Source: Terasakiella magnetica (GTDB lineage Bacteria > Pseudomonadota > Alphaproteobacteria > Rhodospirillales > Magnetospirillaceae). Taken from it: 64,000 nucleotides of DNA. Positions 11,513 through 20,144 of this stretch are shown here, piece after piece. The first letter of the stretch is position 1, and each line of letters begins with the position of its first letter. The notes below the pieces were generated by a model. The model was not told the origin of the DNA, made no database searches, and saw only the letters and a list, made by a program, of their open reading frames with translations. A program made the translations under genes and the position numbers. The stretch covers positions 62,001-126,000 of the forward strand of contig CACVCF010000002.1 in the NCBI GenBank assembly GCA_902729415.1, written 5' to 3'.

Positions 11513-12727
11513 ATGCTGCACGGTAAGGTATTGGTGGCCCAGGGCGGCGGCCCCACGGCCGTGATCAACCAATCCATGGTCGGCGCCGTCCTGGAATCGC
11601 GCAAGTTCCGCAATGTGGACTTGGTCTACGGCGCCCATCACGGGGTGCGCGGCATCGTCAACGAGGAGTTCATCGACCTCACTCAGGAAACCAGCCATAA
11701 CCTGGAACTGGTGGCCCAGACCCCATCTTCGGCGCTGGGCTCGACGCGGGACAAGCCCGACCTGAAGTACTGTCAGGAGATCTTCAAGATTCTCCAGGCC
11801 CACGGCATCGCCTATTTCTTTTATATCGGCGGCAACGATTCCTCGGACACGGTGCGCATCGTCAGCGAGGAGGCCCACAAGGCGGGCTATCCCTTGCGCT
11901 GTATCCACATCCCCAAGACCATCGACAACGATCTGGTCCTGAACGACCACACTCCGGGCTTTCCCTCGGCGGCGCGCTTCGTGGCCCAGGCCTTCATGGG
12001 CGTCAATCTGGATAATTCCGCCCTGAAAGGGGTCTATCTGGCGGTGGTGATGGGCCGCAACGCAGGCTTCCTCACCGCCGCCTCGGCACTGGGTAAGAAA
12101 TTTCCCGAAGACGGCCCCCACCTTATATATGTCCCCGAGCGCACGTTCTCGGTGGACAGCTTCCTGGCGGACGTCAAGGCCACCTATGACCGCTATGGCC
12201 GCTGCGTCGTCGCGGTGTCGGAGGGCATTCACGATGAGAACGGCGCCCCCATGATTACCAAACTGGCCCAGGATGTGGAAAAGGACGCCCACGGCAATCT
12301 CCAGCTTTCGGGCACGGGCGCCCTGGCCGACCTGCTGTGCGAGGAGATCAAGTCCAAGCTGGGGATCAAGCGGGTGCGCGGCGACACCTTCGGCTATCTC
12401 CAGCGCTCGTTCATCGGCTGCGTTTCCGACGTCGACCAGCGCGAAGCCCGCGAAGTGGGCGAAAAGGCGGTGCAATACGCCATGTGGGGGGCGGTGGACG
12501 GCTCGGTCACCATTCAGCGCACCGGCTTTTATTCGGTCGATTACAAGCTGTTGCCGCTGGAGATGGTGGCGGGCAAGACTCGGGTGATGGACGAGCATTT
12601 CATCGCGCCGTCAGGCACCGACGTCACCGACGCCTTCCGCATGTATCTGCGTCCCCTGCTGGGTTCGGGCATGCCCGATGCCTTCCGTCTCCGAGGCCAT
12701 CCGGTACCGAAGATTCTGAAAGGTTGA
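11513..12727 (+). CDS. pfp: PPi-dependent 6-phosphofructokinase
   Basis: 404 residues. The phosphofructokinase fold is clear: GGGPTAVINQS at the N-terminus, FFYIGGNDSSDT near residue 105, and HIPKTIDNDL near residue 133. The Asp in GGNDS and the Lys in PKTIDND mark the pyrophosphate-dependent class in family studies, in place of the glycines of ATP enzymes. It would interconvert fructose 6-phosphate and fructose 1,6-bisphosphate reversibly. The ribosome-binding site AAAGGAGGTG lies 6 nt before the ATG and is nearly the full anti-SD complement, so high translation is likely. The neighbouring rimP operon has its own promoter in the 3' gap. Confidence 0.92.
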   Translation: MLHGKVLVAQGGGPTAVINQSMVGAVLESRKFRNVDLVYGAHHGVRGIVNEEFIDLTQETSHNLELVAQTPSSALGSTRDKPDLKYCQEIFKILQAHGIAYFFYIGGNDSSDTVRIVSEEAHKAGYPLRCIHIPKTIDNDLVLNDHTPGFPSAARFVAQAFMGVNLDNSALKGVYLAVVMGRNAGFLTAASALGKKFPEDGPHLIYVPERTFSVDSFLADVKATYDRYGRCVVAVSEGIHDENGAPMITKLAQDVEKDAHGNLQLSGTGALADLLCEEIKSKLGIKRVRGDTFGYLQRSFIGCVSDVDQREAREVGEKAVQYAMWGAVDGSVTIQRTGFYSVDYKLLPLEMVAGKTRVMDEHFIAPSGTDVTDAFRMYLRPLLGSGMPDAFRLRGHPVPKILKG

Positions 12728-12737
12728 GACAACTTCC

Positions 12738-12765
12738 TTGCCTCGGTCACGGTTTTCGCTATAGT
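12738..12765 (+). promoter_or_regulatory. Promoter of the rimP-nusA-infB operon
   Basis: TTGCCT (12738-12743), a 16-bp spacer, then TATAGT (12760-12765). Transcription would begin near 12772, 10 bp after the pfp stop region, and run into the leader described in the next entry. The -10 matches the consensus at five of six positions. Confidence 0.6.
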
Positions 12766-12789
12766 ACGCCTCAGACACATTCTTATTCT

Positions 12790-12842
12790 CCCGCTCGACG
12801 GGATTGTGAGGGTGGGCCTTTGGCCCACTTTTTTCGTTTTTT
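12790..12842 (+). terminator. Leader terminator hairpin upstream of rimP (possible attenuator)
   Basis: A small stem CCCG-CTCGA-CGGG (12790-12802) is followed by GTGGGCC-TTT-GGCCCAC (12812-12828) and then TTTTTTCGTTTTTT. The second is a textbook intrinsic terminator. It lies downstream of the rimP promoter and 25 nt before the rimP start, so it would stop the operon's own transcript unless relieved. It also ends any transcript from pfp. No ORF of leader-peptide type with an evident regulatory codon run is seen in the roughly 40 nt before it. Confidence 0.8.
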
Positions 12843-12867
12843 AGGGACTAAAAGGTCGCAAGACGGT

Positions 12868-13362
12868 ATGGATCTTCAAAGCCGTTTGGAGGCCCTGATC
12901 GCGCCATCCTTGGACGCCATGGGCTACGAGTTGGTGCGGGCGCAGCTGCAAGGCAAGCAGCGGCTCACCCTTCAGGTCATGGCTGACCGTAAGGATGGCG
13001 CGGTGATGGCGGTTGAAGATTGTGCCGACATTAGTCGCTCGCTTTCGGCCCTGCTTGATGTCGATGATCCCATTCAGGGGGCTTACACCCTTGAAGTCAG
13101 CTCGCCGGGTATTGACCGGCCGTTGACCAGGGCCAAAGATTTCGCGCAATGGGTCGGCTTTGAGGCCAAGCTGGAATCGATCCAGCCGATCGAAGGGCGC
13201 AAGCGGTTCAGGGGCAAGCTGCTGGGTCTGGACGAGGCGGGTAATATCCGCCTTGCCATCGAGACCGGAGAGGTGGCTATTCCTTTCGCCGACGTCAGAG
13301 GCGCCAAACTGGTGTTGACCGACGAGCTGATCGCTGCGACCACCCAGAATCAGGAAGACTGA
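12868..13362 (+). CDS. rimP: Ribosome maturation factor RimP
   Basis: 164 residues. It has the N-terminal alpha/beta domain with GYELVRAQLQGKQRLTLQVMADRKDG and CADISRSLSALLDVDDPI, the conserved YTLEVSSPGIDRPL, and the C-terminal SH3-like domain from about residue 95. RimP binds early 30S intermediates. The start is ATG 12868, with MDLQSRLEALIAPSLDAMGYELV matching the family. First gene of the nusA-infB operon, as usual in proteobacteria. Confidence 0.97.
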   Translation: MDLQSRLEALIAPSLDAMGYELVRAQLQGKQRLTLQVMADRKDGAVMAVEDCADISRSLSALLDVDDPIQGAYTLEVSSPGIDRPLTRAKDFAQWVGFEAKLESIQPIEGRKRFRGKLLGLDEAGNIRLAIETGEVAIPFADVRGAKLVLTDELIAATTQNQED

Positions 13363-13377
13363 GGACGAATTAGGACG

Positions 13378-14889
13378 ATGGAACGGATCGCAGCACTTCC
13401 CCGCCCCGAACTTCTCCAGGTAGCCGACGCCGTCGCCCGCGACAAAGGCATCGACCGCGACGAGGTTCTGGAAGCCATGGAGCAGGCCATTCAAAAGGCC
13501 GGCCGCTCCAAGTATGGTCACGAGCACGACATTCGCGCCCATATCGACCGCAAGACCGGCGAAATCCAGCTTGCCCGGTATATCGAGGTGGTCGAGGAGA
13601 TCGAGAACGAGGCGACGCAGCAGACCCTGAAGCAGGTTCTGCGCAAGAATCCCGGCGCCCAGGTCGGTGACTTCCTGGTCGATCCGCTGCCGCCCATCGA
13701 TTTTGGCCGCATCGCCGCCCAGACCGCCAAGCAGGTCATCGTCCAGAAGGTGCGCGACGCCGAGCGTCAGCGCCAGTTCAACGAATACAAGGACCGCGTC
13801 GGCGAGATCAGCAATGGCCTGGTCAAGCGCGTCGAGTTCGGCAACGTCATCGTCGATCTCGGCCGGGCCGAGGCACTGTTGCGCCGCGACGAGCTGATCC
13901 CGCGCGAGACCTTCCGCACCGGCGACCGCGTGCGGGCCTATATCTACGACGTCCGCCAGGAAGCTCGTGGACCGCAGATCTTCCTGTCGCGCACCCATCC
14001 TGTGTTCATGGCCAAGCTGTTCGCCCAGGAAGTGCCTGAAATCTATGACGGCATCATCGAGATCAAGGCGGTCGCCCGCGACCCCGGCTCGCGTGCCAAG
14101 ATCGCGGTGCTCAGCCACGATTCCTCCATCGACCCGGTCGGCGCCTGCGTCGGCATGCGCGGCTCGCGCGTGCAAGCGGTGGTGGCCGAGCTGCAGGGCG
14201 AAAAGATCGACATCATTCAATGGTCGCCCGACGTCGCCACCTTCGTGGTCAACGCCTTGGCCCCCGCCGAAGTCACCAAGGTGGTGCTGGATGAGGAAGC
14301 CGGCCGCATCGAAGTGGTGGTTCCCGACGATCAGCTCAGCCTCGCCATCGGCCGTCGCGGCCAGAATGTGCGTCTGGCCAGCCAGCTGACCCAGTGGAAC
14401 ATCGACATCCTGACCGAGGCCGAGGAATCGGAGCGCCGCACCGAGGAATTCCGCTCGCGCTCGAACATGTTCATCCAGGCTCTCGACGTGGACGACGTCA
14501 TCGCTCACCTGCTGGTGACCGAAGGCTTTTCGTCGGTCGAGGAAGTGGCCTATGTGCCGCAAGAGGATCTGGCCGAGATCGAAGGCTTCGACGAGAATGT
14601 CGCCGACGAACTGCAGACCCGCGCCCGCACCTTCCTGGCCGAGCAGGACGAACGCTATGACCAGATGCGCAAGGACATGGGTGTCGAAGACGCCATGGCC
14701 GGAATCGAGGGTCTGGCTCCCGCCATGCTGGTCAAGCTTGGCGACAAGGGGATCAAGACCCTGGACGACCTCGGCGACCTGGCCAGCGACGAACTGATCG
14801 ATATCGTCGGCAAGGACGCGCTGAACGAGGACGAGGCCAATGCCGTCATCATGGCGGCGCGGGCCCACTGGTTCGAGGGTGAAGGCTGA
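13378..14889 (+). CDS. nusA: Transcription termination/antitermination protein NusA
   Basis: 503 residues. The N-terminal RNA-polymerase-binding domain is followed by S1 (GDRVRAYIYDVRQEARGPQIFLSRTHP near residue 185) and two KH domains (GACVGMRGSRVQAVVAEL and LAIGRRGQNVRLASQLTQW). The C-terminal part (about 360-500) holds two acidic helix-hairpin-helix repeats, one beginning LLVTEGFSSVEEVAYV, as in the NusA forms with AR repeats. It controls pausing, termination and rRNA antitermination. It lies 15 bp after rimP. Confidence 0.98.
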   Translation: MERIAALPRPELLQVADAVARDKGIDRDEVLEAMEQAIQKAGRSKYGHEHDIRAHIDRKTGEIQLARYIEVVEEIENEATQQTLKQVLRKNPGAQVGDFLVDPLPPIDFGRIAAQTAKQVIVQKVRDAERQRQFNEYKDRVGEISNGLVKRVEFGNVIVDLGRAEALLRRDELIPRETFRTGDRVRAYIYDVRQEARGPQIFLSRTHPVFMAKLFAQEVPEIYDGIIEIKAVARDPGSRAKIAVLSHDSSIDPVGACVGMRGSRVQAVVAELQGEKIDIIQWSPDVATFVVNALAPAEVTKVVLDEEAGRIEVVVPDDQLSLAIGRRGQNVRLASQLTQWNIDILTEAEESERRTEEFRSRSNMFIQALDVDDVIAHLLVTEGFSSVEEVAYVPQEDLAEIEGFDENVADELQTRARTFLAEQDERYDQMRKDMGVEDAMAGIEGLAPAMLVKLGDKGIKTLDDLGDLASDELIDIVGKDALNEDEANAVIMAARAHWFEGEG

Positions 14890-14912
14890 AGCCGGTCCCG
14901 GAGGGCGGGATC

Positions 14913-15581
14913 ATGCCACAAGCAGAGCCCCCCGAAGAGATCGAAACGGACGGCGCCGATCCCGGTTCCGTCCCCGAGAGTGAGGACACGGGACCGGAGC
15001 GCCGGTGCATCGTCACCGGCCGCAAGGCCCCGAAGGATGAGCTGCTGCGATTTGCGGTAGGGCCGGATGGCACGCTTTTTCCCGACCTCGGGCATGTTCT
15101 GCCCGGTCGGGGATTCTGGTTGAGCGCTCATCGGGATGTGGTAAATACAGCCGTGACCAAGCGGCTGTTCTCTCGGGCGGCTCGCCGCGCGGTGAGTGTG
15201 CCGGAAGGTCTGGCCGATCGGATTGAGGCGTTGCTGTTGCGGCGCTGTCTTGATGGATTGGGACTGGCGCGCCGCGCCGGGCATGCGGTCTGCGGGTTTG
15301 AGAAGGTGTGTGCCGAAGTCCGGTCTGGACGCGCCGCCCTTGTTCTTGCCGCCCGCGACGCCGCAGGTGGTGGCCGCGAAAAGGTCCGTGCCCTGGTTGC
15401 GGGCCGTGTCCCGGTCCTTGAAGTTTTCTACGGAGCCGAGCTTGGCGCCGTTTTCGGCCGTGATGAGGCCGTACATGTTTGTTTGTCCCCGGGTAAGCTG
15501 GCCCGTCGCCTCCGCGAGGATGCGACGTTGCTGGGCGGCTTTCGCGGTGACACCCCGGCAGACCCGACGCAGGCAGGCTGA
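14913..15581 (+). CDS. ylxR: YlxR (DUF448) and L7Ae-like RNA-binding fusion protein
   Basis: 222 residues. After an acidic 25-residue leader, residues about 28-105 form the YlxR/DUF448 domain (RRCIVTGRKAPKDELLRFAVGPDG, GRGFWLSAH). Residues about 115-205 resemble an L7Ae-type fold (LGLARRAGHAVCGFEKVCAEVRSGRAALVLAARDAAG). This fused form is typical of alphaproteobacteria, where nusA and infB flank it. GGAGG stands 8 nt before the ATG. It is probably an RNA-binding factor in transcription or translation; the exact role is not fixed by the sequence. Confidence 0.9.
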   Translation: MPQAEPPEEIETDGADPGSVPESEDTGPERRCIVTGRKAPKDELLRFAVGPDGTLFPDLGHVLPGRGFWLSAHRDVVNTAVTKRLFSRAARRAVSVPEGLADRIEALLLRRCLDGLGLARRAGHAVCGFEKVCAEVRSGRAALVLAARDAAGGGREKVRALVAGRVPVLEVFYGAELGAVFGRDEAVHVCLSPGKLARRLREDATLLGGFRGDTPADPTQAG

Positions 15582-15645
15582 CGGGATCTGTTTTTTCGGT
15601 GGCTCGGGTGCCGCCATTCTGTCCGCGTGAGAGACGAAGTCGTAC

Positions 15646-18303
15646 ATGAGCGATTCCAAGGATCAAGATCGTAAGACGCCGCTGAAGCTGTCCCAACCGG
15701 GCAAGCTGGAGCTGAAGAAGACCGTCGAAACCGGCCAGGTCCGGCAGAGCTTCTCCCATGGTCGTTCCAAGACCGTGACGGTTGAGGTCCGCAAGAAGCG
15801 CACCTTCAGCAGTGCTGGCGGCGCCATGCATGAGATCAAGGACGGAGCCAGCCATTCGGCGGCCGAGGCCGATCTCGCCGCCGCCGTCGCCAAGGTCGAG
15901 GCGGCCGCCAAGGCCGTCGATGTCCATGACCTGACCAACCACGAAAAGGCCGCCCGCGCCAAGGCGCTTCAAGAAGCGCTCCGCGCCGAGGAAGACGCCC
16001 GCCGCCGCGCCGAGGAAGAGGCTGCCCGCTTCGCCCTCGAAGAGGAGGCCCGGCGCTTCGCCGAGGAAGAGGCCCGCGTCAAGGCCGAGGAAGACGCCCG
16101 CGTCAAGGCCGAAGAGGAAGCCCGTCTGGCTGCCGAGAAGGCGCAATCCGCGTCGGCAGACAGCGCTGCCGCTCCCGCTCCGGCGGCTGCCCCCGCCCCC
16201 GCCGTCACGGCGGCTCCTGCTCCCGCTCCGGTCCCCCCTGCCGCGGCTGCAACCGCCGCCGCTCCCGGCCCCGTGGTCGCCGCCACCTTGTCCCCCGCCG
16301 ATGCCGCCGCCGCCCGTCAGCGCAGCGAGGAAGAGGAAGAGGAAGAGGAACGCGCCAGGAAGCGTGCCGCCGCCCATAAGCCCGCCCCGGTCAAGCGCAA
16401 CGAACCGCGACGCCGCACCGGCAAGCTGACCATCACCGACGCGCTGACCGACGACGACCGCTCCGAGCGGGGCCGTTCGCTGGCCGCCGTCAAGCGCGCC
16501 CGTGAGCGTGAGCGCCTCAAGCACATGCAAAAGGGCTCGGAAAAGGTGATCCGCGAGGTCATCGTCCCCGAATCCATCACCGTGCAAGAACTGGCCAACC
16601 GTATGGCCGTCCGTGGCGCCGACGTCATCAAGACCCTGATGCGCATGGGCGTGATGGCCAACATCAACCAGAACATCGATGCCGATACCGCCGAGTTGGT
16701 GGTGACCGAATTCGGTCACAACATCAAACGCGTGTCGGAAGCCGACGTGCTGGTGGGCCTGGAGGGTGAGCAAGACACCGACGAGGTGCTGTTCTCGCGT
16801 CCGCCCGTGGTCACCATCATGGGCCACGTCGATCACGGCAAGACCTCGCTGCTGGACGCCTTGCGCGAAACCGACGTCGTTTCCGGCGAGGCCGGCGGCA
16901 TCACCCAGCACATCGGCGCCTATCAGGTGACCATGAGCACGGGCGGCAAGATCACCTTCATCGACACCCCCGGCCATGAAGCCTTCACCGCCATGCGCGC
17001 CCGCGGCGCCAAGGTGACCGATATCGTGGTGCTGGTGGTGGCCGCCGACGACGGCATCATGCCGCAGACGGTGGAAGCCATCCGCCATGCCCGTGCGGCG
17101 CAGGTGCCGATCATCGTCGCCATCAACAAGATCGATAAGCACGAGGCCAATCCCGACCGCGTCCGCCAGGAACTGCTTCAGCACGAACTGGTAACCGAGG
17201 ATCTGGGCGGCGACGTGCTGGCCATCGAGGTTTCGGCCAAGAAGCGCCTGAACCTGGAAAAGCTGGAAGAAGCCATCCTGCTGCAGGCGGAAATCCTCGA
17301 CCTCAAGGCGAACCCCGAGCGCGCCGCCCAAGGCGTGGTGGTGGAAGCCAAGATGGAAAAAGGCCGTGGCTCCGTCGCCACCGTCCTGGTCCAGAAGGGC
17401 ACCTTGCGGGTTGGCGATGTGTTCGTGGCCGGTGCCGAATGGGGCCGCGTCCGCGCCCTGGTGGATTTCCACGGCACCTCCCTCAAGGAAGCCGGCCCCT
17501 CCTGCCCGGTCGAAGTCCTGGGTCTGCAGGGCACGCCGTCGGCCGGTGACGATTTCGTCGCCGTCGAAGACGAATCCCGCGCCCGTGAAATCGCCAGCTA
17601 CCGCCAGCGCATGGACCGCGACGCCAAGGCCAAGCTGGCCCAGCGCGGAACGCTGGAACAGATGTTCTCGGCCATTAAGTCGGGCGAAGCCAAGGAACTG
17701 CCGGTCGTCATCAAGGGCGACGTGCAGGGCTCCATCGAGGCCATCGTCTCCACCGTCGAGAAGATGGGCAACGAAAACGTCAAGGTGCGCGTGCTGCACG
17801 CCGCCGTGGGCGCCATCAACGAATCCGACATCACACTGGCCAAGGCCTCCAACGGCCTGCTGATCGGCTTTAATGTCCGCGCCAATCCCCAGGCCCGCGA
17901 CATGGCCCGGCGCGATGGTGTCGATATCCGCTACTACTCCATCATTTACGATGTGACCGACGACCTGAAGAAGATGCTGTCGGGCATGCTGGCACCGGTG
18001 CTGCGGGAACGCTTCCTGGGTTACGCCAACATCCGCGAAGTCTTCAACATCACCAAGGTCGGCAAGGTTGCGGGCTGCATGATCACCGAGGGCATCGTCA
18101 AGCGCGGGTCCAAGGTTCGTCTGCTGCGCGACAACGTGGTCATCCATACCGGCGATCTGGCTCAGCTCAAGCGCTTCAAGGAAGACGTCAAGGAAGTGCG
18201 CGACAGCTACGAGTGCGGCATGTCCTTCACCAATTATGAAGACATCCGGGTCGGTGACGTTATCGAGTGCTTCGAGATTGAGGAGATCGCGGCTACCCTT
18301 TAG
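15646..18303 (+). CDS. infB: Translation initiation factor IF-2
   Basis: 885 residues. An N-terminal basic region is followed by a long alanine/glutamate and alanine/proline low-complexity linker (about 105-250), an IF2-N subdomain ([16 protein letters not shown]), then the GTPase domain with [14 protein letters not shown] at residue 393, [15 protein letters not shown] and NKIDK. The C-terminal domains end [16 protein letters not shown]. It brings fMet-tRNA to the 30S subunit and promotes 50S joining. Internal initiation giving shorter IF2 forms occurs in E. coli; I see no convincing site here. Confidence 0.98.
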   Translation: MSDSKDQDRKTPLKLSQPGKLELKKTVETGQVRQSFSHGRSKTVTVEVRKKRTFSSAGGAMHEIKDGASHSAAEADLAAAVAKVEAAAKAVDVHDLTNHEKAARAKALQEALRAEEDARRRAEEEAARFALEEEARRFAEEEARVKAEEDARVKAEEEARLAAEKAQSASADSAAAPAPAAAPAPAVTAAPAPAPVPPAAAATAAAPGPVVAATLSPADAAAARQRSEEEEEEEERARKRAAAHKPAPVKRNEPRRRTGKLTITDALTDDDRSERGRSLAAVKRARERERLKHMQKGSEKVIREVIVPESITVQELANRMAVRGADVIKTLMRMGVMANINQNIDADTAELVVTEFGHNIKRVSEADVLVGLEGEQDTDEVLFSRPPVVTIMGHVDHGKTSLLDALRETDVVSGEAGGITQHIGAYQVTMSTGGKITFIDTPGHEAFTAMRARGAKVTDIVVLVVAADDGIMPQTVEAIRHARAAQVPIIVAINKIDKHEANPDRVRQELLQHELVTEDLGGDVLAIEVSAKKRLNLEKLEEAILLQAEILDLKANPERAAQGVVVEAKMEKGRGSVATVLVQKGTLRVGDVFVAGAEWGRVRALVDFHGTSLKEAGPSCPVEVLGLQGTPSAGDDFVAVEDESRAREIASYRQRMDRDAKAKLAQRGTLEQMFSAIKSGEAKELPVVIKGDVQGSIEAIVSTVEKMGNENVKVRVLHAAVGAINESDITLAKASNGLLIGFNVRANPQARDMARRDGVDIRYYSIIYDVTDDLKKMLSGMLAPVLRERFLGYANIREVFNITKVGKVAGCMITEGIVKRGSKVRLLRDNVVIHTGDLAQLKRFKEDVKEVRDSYECGMSFTNYEDIRVGDVIECFEIEEIAATL

Positions 18304-18344
18304 GGGGAGCTGCGACTTCCACCTCTCGAACACCGGAGGAAGCC

Positions 18345-18785
18345 ATGCCCAGGGGTAACAAGCCTCCGTCCCAACGCCAATTGCGCGTTGGCGAGGAACT
18401 GCGCCACGCCATCGCTACCGTGATCGAGCGTGGCGAGTTCCGCGACCCTGATTTGCAGGGCCGCGCCATCACCATTACCGAAGTGCGGGTCGGCCCCGAT
18501 CTTCGCAACGCCACCGTGTTCCTGGTGCCTTTGGGCGGCGGAGACGTGGCGCCGATCCTGGCGGGGCTGAAGCGGGCCAAGTCGTTCCTGCGTCACGAGA
18601 TCAGCCGCATGGTGCAATTGCGCGCCGTCCCCGATCTGTGGTTTCAGTCCGACGAGACCTTTGACGAAGCCAACCGCATCGACGCCCTGCTGCGCAGCCC
18701 GGAAGTGCAGCGCGACATCGCCCCGCCCCCGCTGGAAGGTCGGACCGATTTCGATCAGCCCGACGGCGAGGATGACGGAGAGTAA
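18345..18785 (+). CDS. rbfA: 30S ribosome-binding factor RbfA
   Basis: 146 residues with the KH-like RbfA core (SQRQLRVGEELRHAIATVIERGEFRDPDL, ITITEVRVGPDLRNATVFLVPLGG, VPDLWFQSDETFDEANRIDALL). GGAGG is 5 nt upstream of the ATG. Its TAA overlaps the truB ATG (TAATG). It acts in 16S rRNA 5'-end processing and cold adaptation. Confidence 0.98.
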   Translation: MPRGNKPPSQRQLRVGEELRHAIATVIERGEFRDPDLQGRAITITEVRVGPDLRNATVFLVPLGGGDVAPILAGLKRAKSFLRHEISRMVQLRAVPDLWFQSDETFDEANRIDALLRSPEVQRDIAPPPLEGRTDFDQPDGEDDGE

Positions 18786-19747
18786 TGGCCCGTAAGCGCA
18801 AGGGCACGCCGATCCATGGCTGGCTGGCCATCGACAAGCCGCTGGGCCTGTCCTCGGCCCAAGTCGTGGGCAAGGTGCGCTGGCTGCTCAACGCCGCCAA
18901 GGTCGGCCATGGCGGCACCCTTGACCCTCTGGCCACCGGCGTTCTGCCCATCGCGCTCGGCGAGGCCACCAAGACGGTGTCCTATGTCATGGACGGCAGC
19001 AAGACCTATCGCTGGCGGCTGCGCTGGGGTCAGGCCACCACCACCCTCGACCGCGAAGGCGAAATTACCGAAACCTCGGACATCCGCCCCGACCGTGCCG
19101 TCATCGAAGCCGTTCTTGGACGGTTCGAGGGTGCGATCGAACAGATTCCCCCCGCCTTCTCAGCCATCAAGGTCGATGGCGAGCGCGCCTATGATCTGGC
19201 CCGCGCCGGGGAAGAGGTGGAGTTGAAATCCCGCATCGTTCACATCGAATCCATGCGGCTGGTGGATCTGCCCGATGCCGACCATGCCGTGTTCGAGACG
19301 GTTGCGGGCAAGGGCACCTATATCCGCTCGCTAGCGCGCGACATCGCCCAGGCGCTGGGGACCTGCGGCCATGTGGCGGAACTGCGCCGCATCGCCTGCG
19401 GCCCCTTCACCGAGCAAAACGCGATTTCCCTTGAAACTCTCGAAGAGCTGGGGCATGGTCCCGGCCCTCGGACCTTTCTACTTCCCATCGAGACCGCGCT
19501 GGACGACATCCCGGCCCTGGCCCTGACGGAAAGTGAGGCCCGGCGCCTCCAAAGCGGCTGTCCCGTCTCTGTTTTGCACGTGGCAGCCCGGCATCCACAG
19601 ACCCGTTTCGCGGCTGGCACAATGTGCCGCGCCATGGACGGCAAGCGGATGGTGGCGCTGGCGCGTATCGAAAGCGGAGAAATCCGCCCGGTGCGCGTGC
19701 TTAATCTCACCAATGAACAAGGAGTTGACGATGTCGATCACGCCTGA
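18785..19747 (+). CDS. truB: tRNA pseudouridine-55 synthase TruB
   Basis: 320 residues. Motif [17 protein letters not shown] and motif [25 protein letters not shown] with catalytic Asp47 are present, followed by [38 protein letters not shown] and the C-terminal PUA-like part. It makes pseudouridine 55 in the T loop of tRNAs. Its last 17 bases overlap the rpsO start region, so rpsO initiation lies within truB. Confidence 0.98.
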   Translation: MARKRKGTPIHGWLAIDKPLGLSSAQVVGKVRWLLNAAKVGHGGTLDPLATGVLPIALGEATKTVSYVMDGSKTYRWRLRWGQATTTLDREGEITETSDIRPDRAVIEAVLGRFEGAIEQIPPAFSAIKVDGERAYDLARAGEEVELKSRIVHIESMRLVDLPDADHAVFETVAGKGTYIRSLARDIAQALGTCGHVAELRRIACGPFTEQNAISLETLEELGHGPGPRTFLLPIETALDDIPALALTESEARRLQSGCPVSVLHVAARHPQTRFAAGTMCRAMDGKRMVALARIESGEIRPVRVLNLTNEQGVDDVDHA

Positions 19748-20000
19748 ACGCACCCAGGAGCTGGTTAAGGAATATTCGACCAAGGAAAACGACACCGGTT
19801 CCGCCGAGGTCCAGGTCGCTATTCTGTCGGAGCGCATCCGCAACCTGACCGAGCACCTGAAGGAGCACAAGAAGGATTTCCACTCGCGCCGCGGCCTGCT
19901 GATCATGGTCGGCCAGCGTCGTCGCATGCTCGACTATATGAAGAGCAAGGATCAGAAGCGTTACGAGACTCTCATTGCCCGTCTCGGCCTGCGCAAGTAA
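19731..20000 (+). CDS. rpsO: 30S ribosomal protein S15
   Basis: 89 residues, exactly the usual length, beginning [26 protein letters not shown] with the conserved [27 protein letters not shown] lies 6 nt before the ATG at 19731. The gene begins inside the 3' end of truB. The following stem-loop and pnp keep the classic rpsO-pnp order. Confidence 0.99.
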   Translation: MSITPERTQELVKEYSTKENDTGSAEVQVAILSERIRNLTEHLKEHKKDFHSRRGLLIMVGQRRRMLDYMKSKDQKRYETLIARLGLRK

Positions 20001-20043
20001 GGCCAGCTTCTGCGATAATCGGCCGGGCGTCGGCCGGGACGGA

Positions 20044-20071
20044 ACCCGCGTGGGGATGGCTTCACGCGGGT
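20044..20071 (+). promoter_or_regulatory. rpsO-pnp intergenic stem-loop
   Basis: ACCCGCGTG (20044-20052), a 10-nt loop, then CACGCGGGT (20063-20071): a perfect 9-bp stem with no U-tract. It stands in the pnp 5' leader, where in E. coli an RNase III-cleaved hairpin lets PNPase repress its own mRNA. A similar role here is inference. A smaller stem CGGCC..GGCCG lies just upstream (about 20022-20036). Confidence 0.5.
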
Positions 20072-20144
20072 GTCCGCATTTGTATTCTATGACGCCGGGA
20101 CCGGCCGCAATCCGGCGGTGGTCCTAAGGAAAAGGAACGACTTA

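Noticed and set aside
12841..14868. A 675-codon open frame antisense to nusA
   Set aside because: Same effect as for infB; NusA on the plus strand is unambiguous.
15960..16340. Repeated GAGGAAGA/GCCGAGGA units considered as a repeat array
   Set aside because: They encode the alanine/glutamate-rich linker of IF2; the repetition is at protein level and there are no spacers as in CRISPR.
15013..18333. A 1106-codon open frame antisense to infB and ylxR
   Set aside because: It is a shadow of the GC-rich codon pattern of infB; the product is compositionally biased (H, G, D, L-rich) with no family match, while infB is certain.
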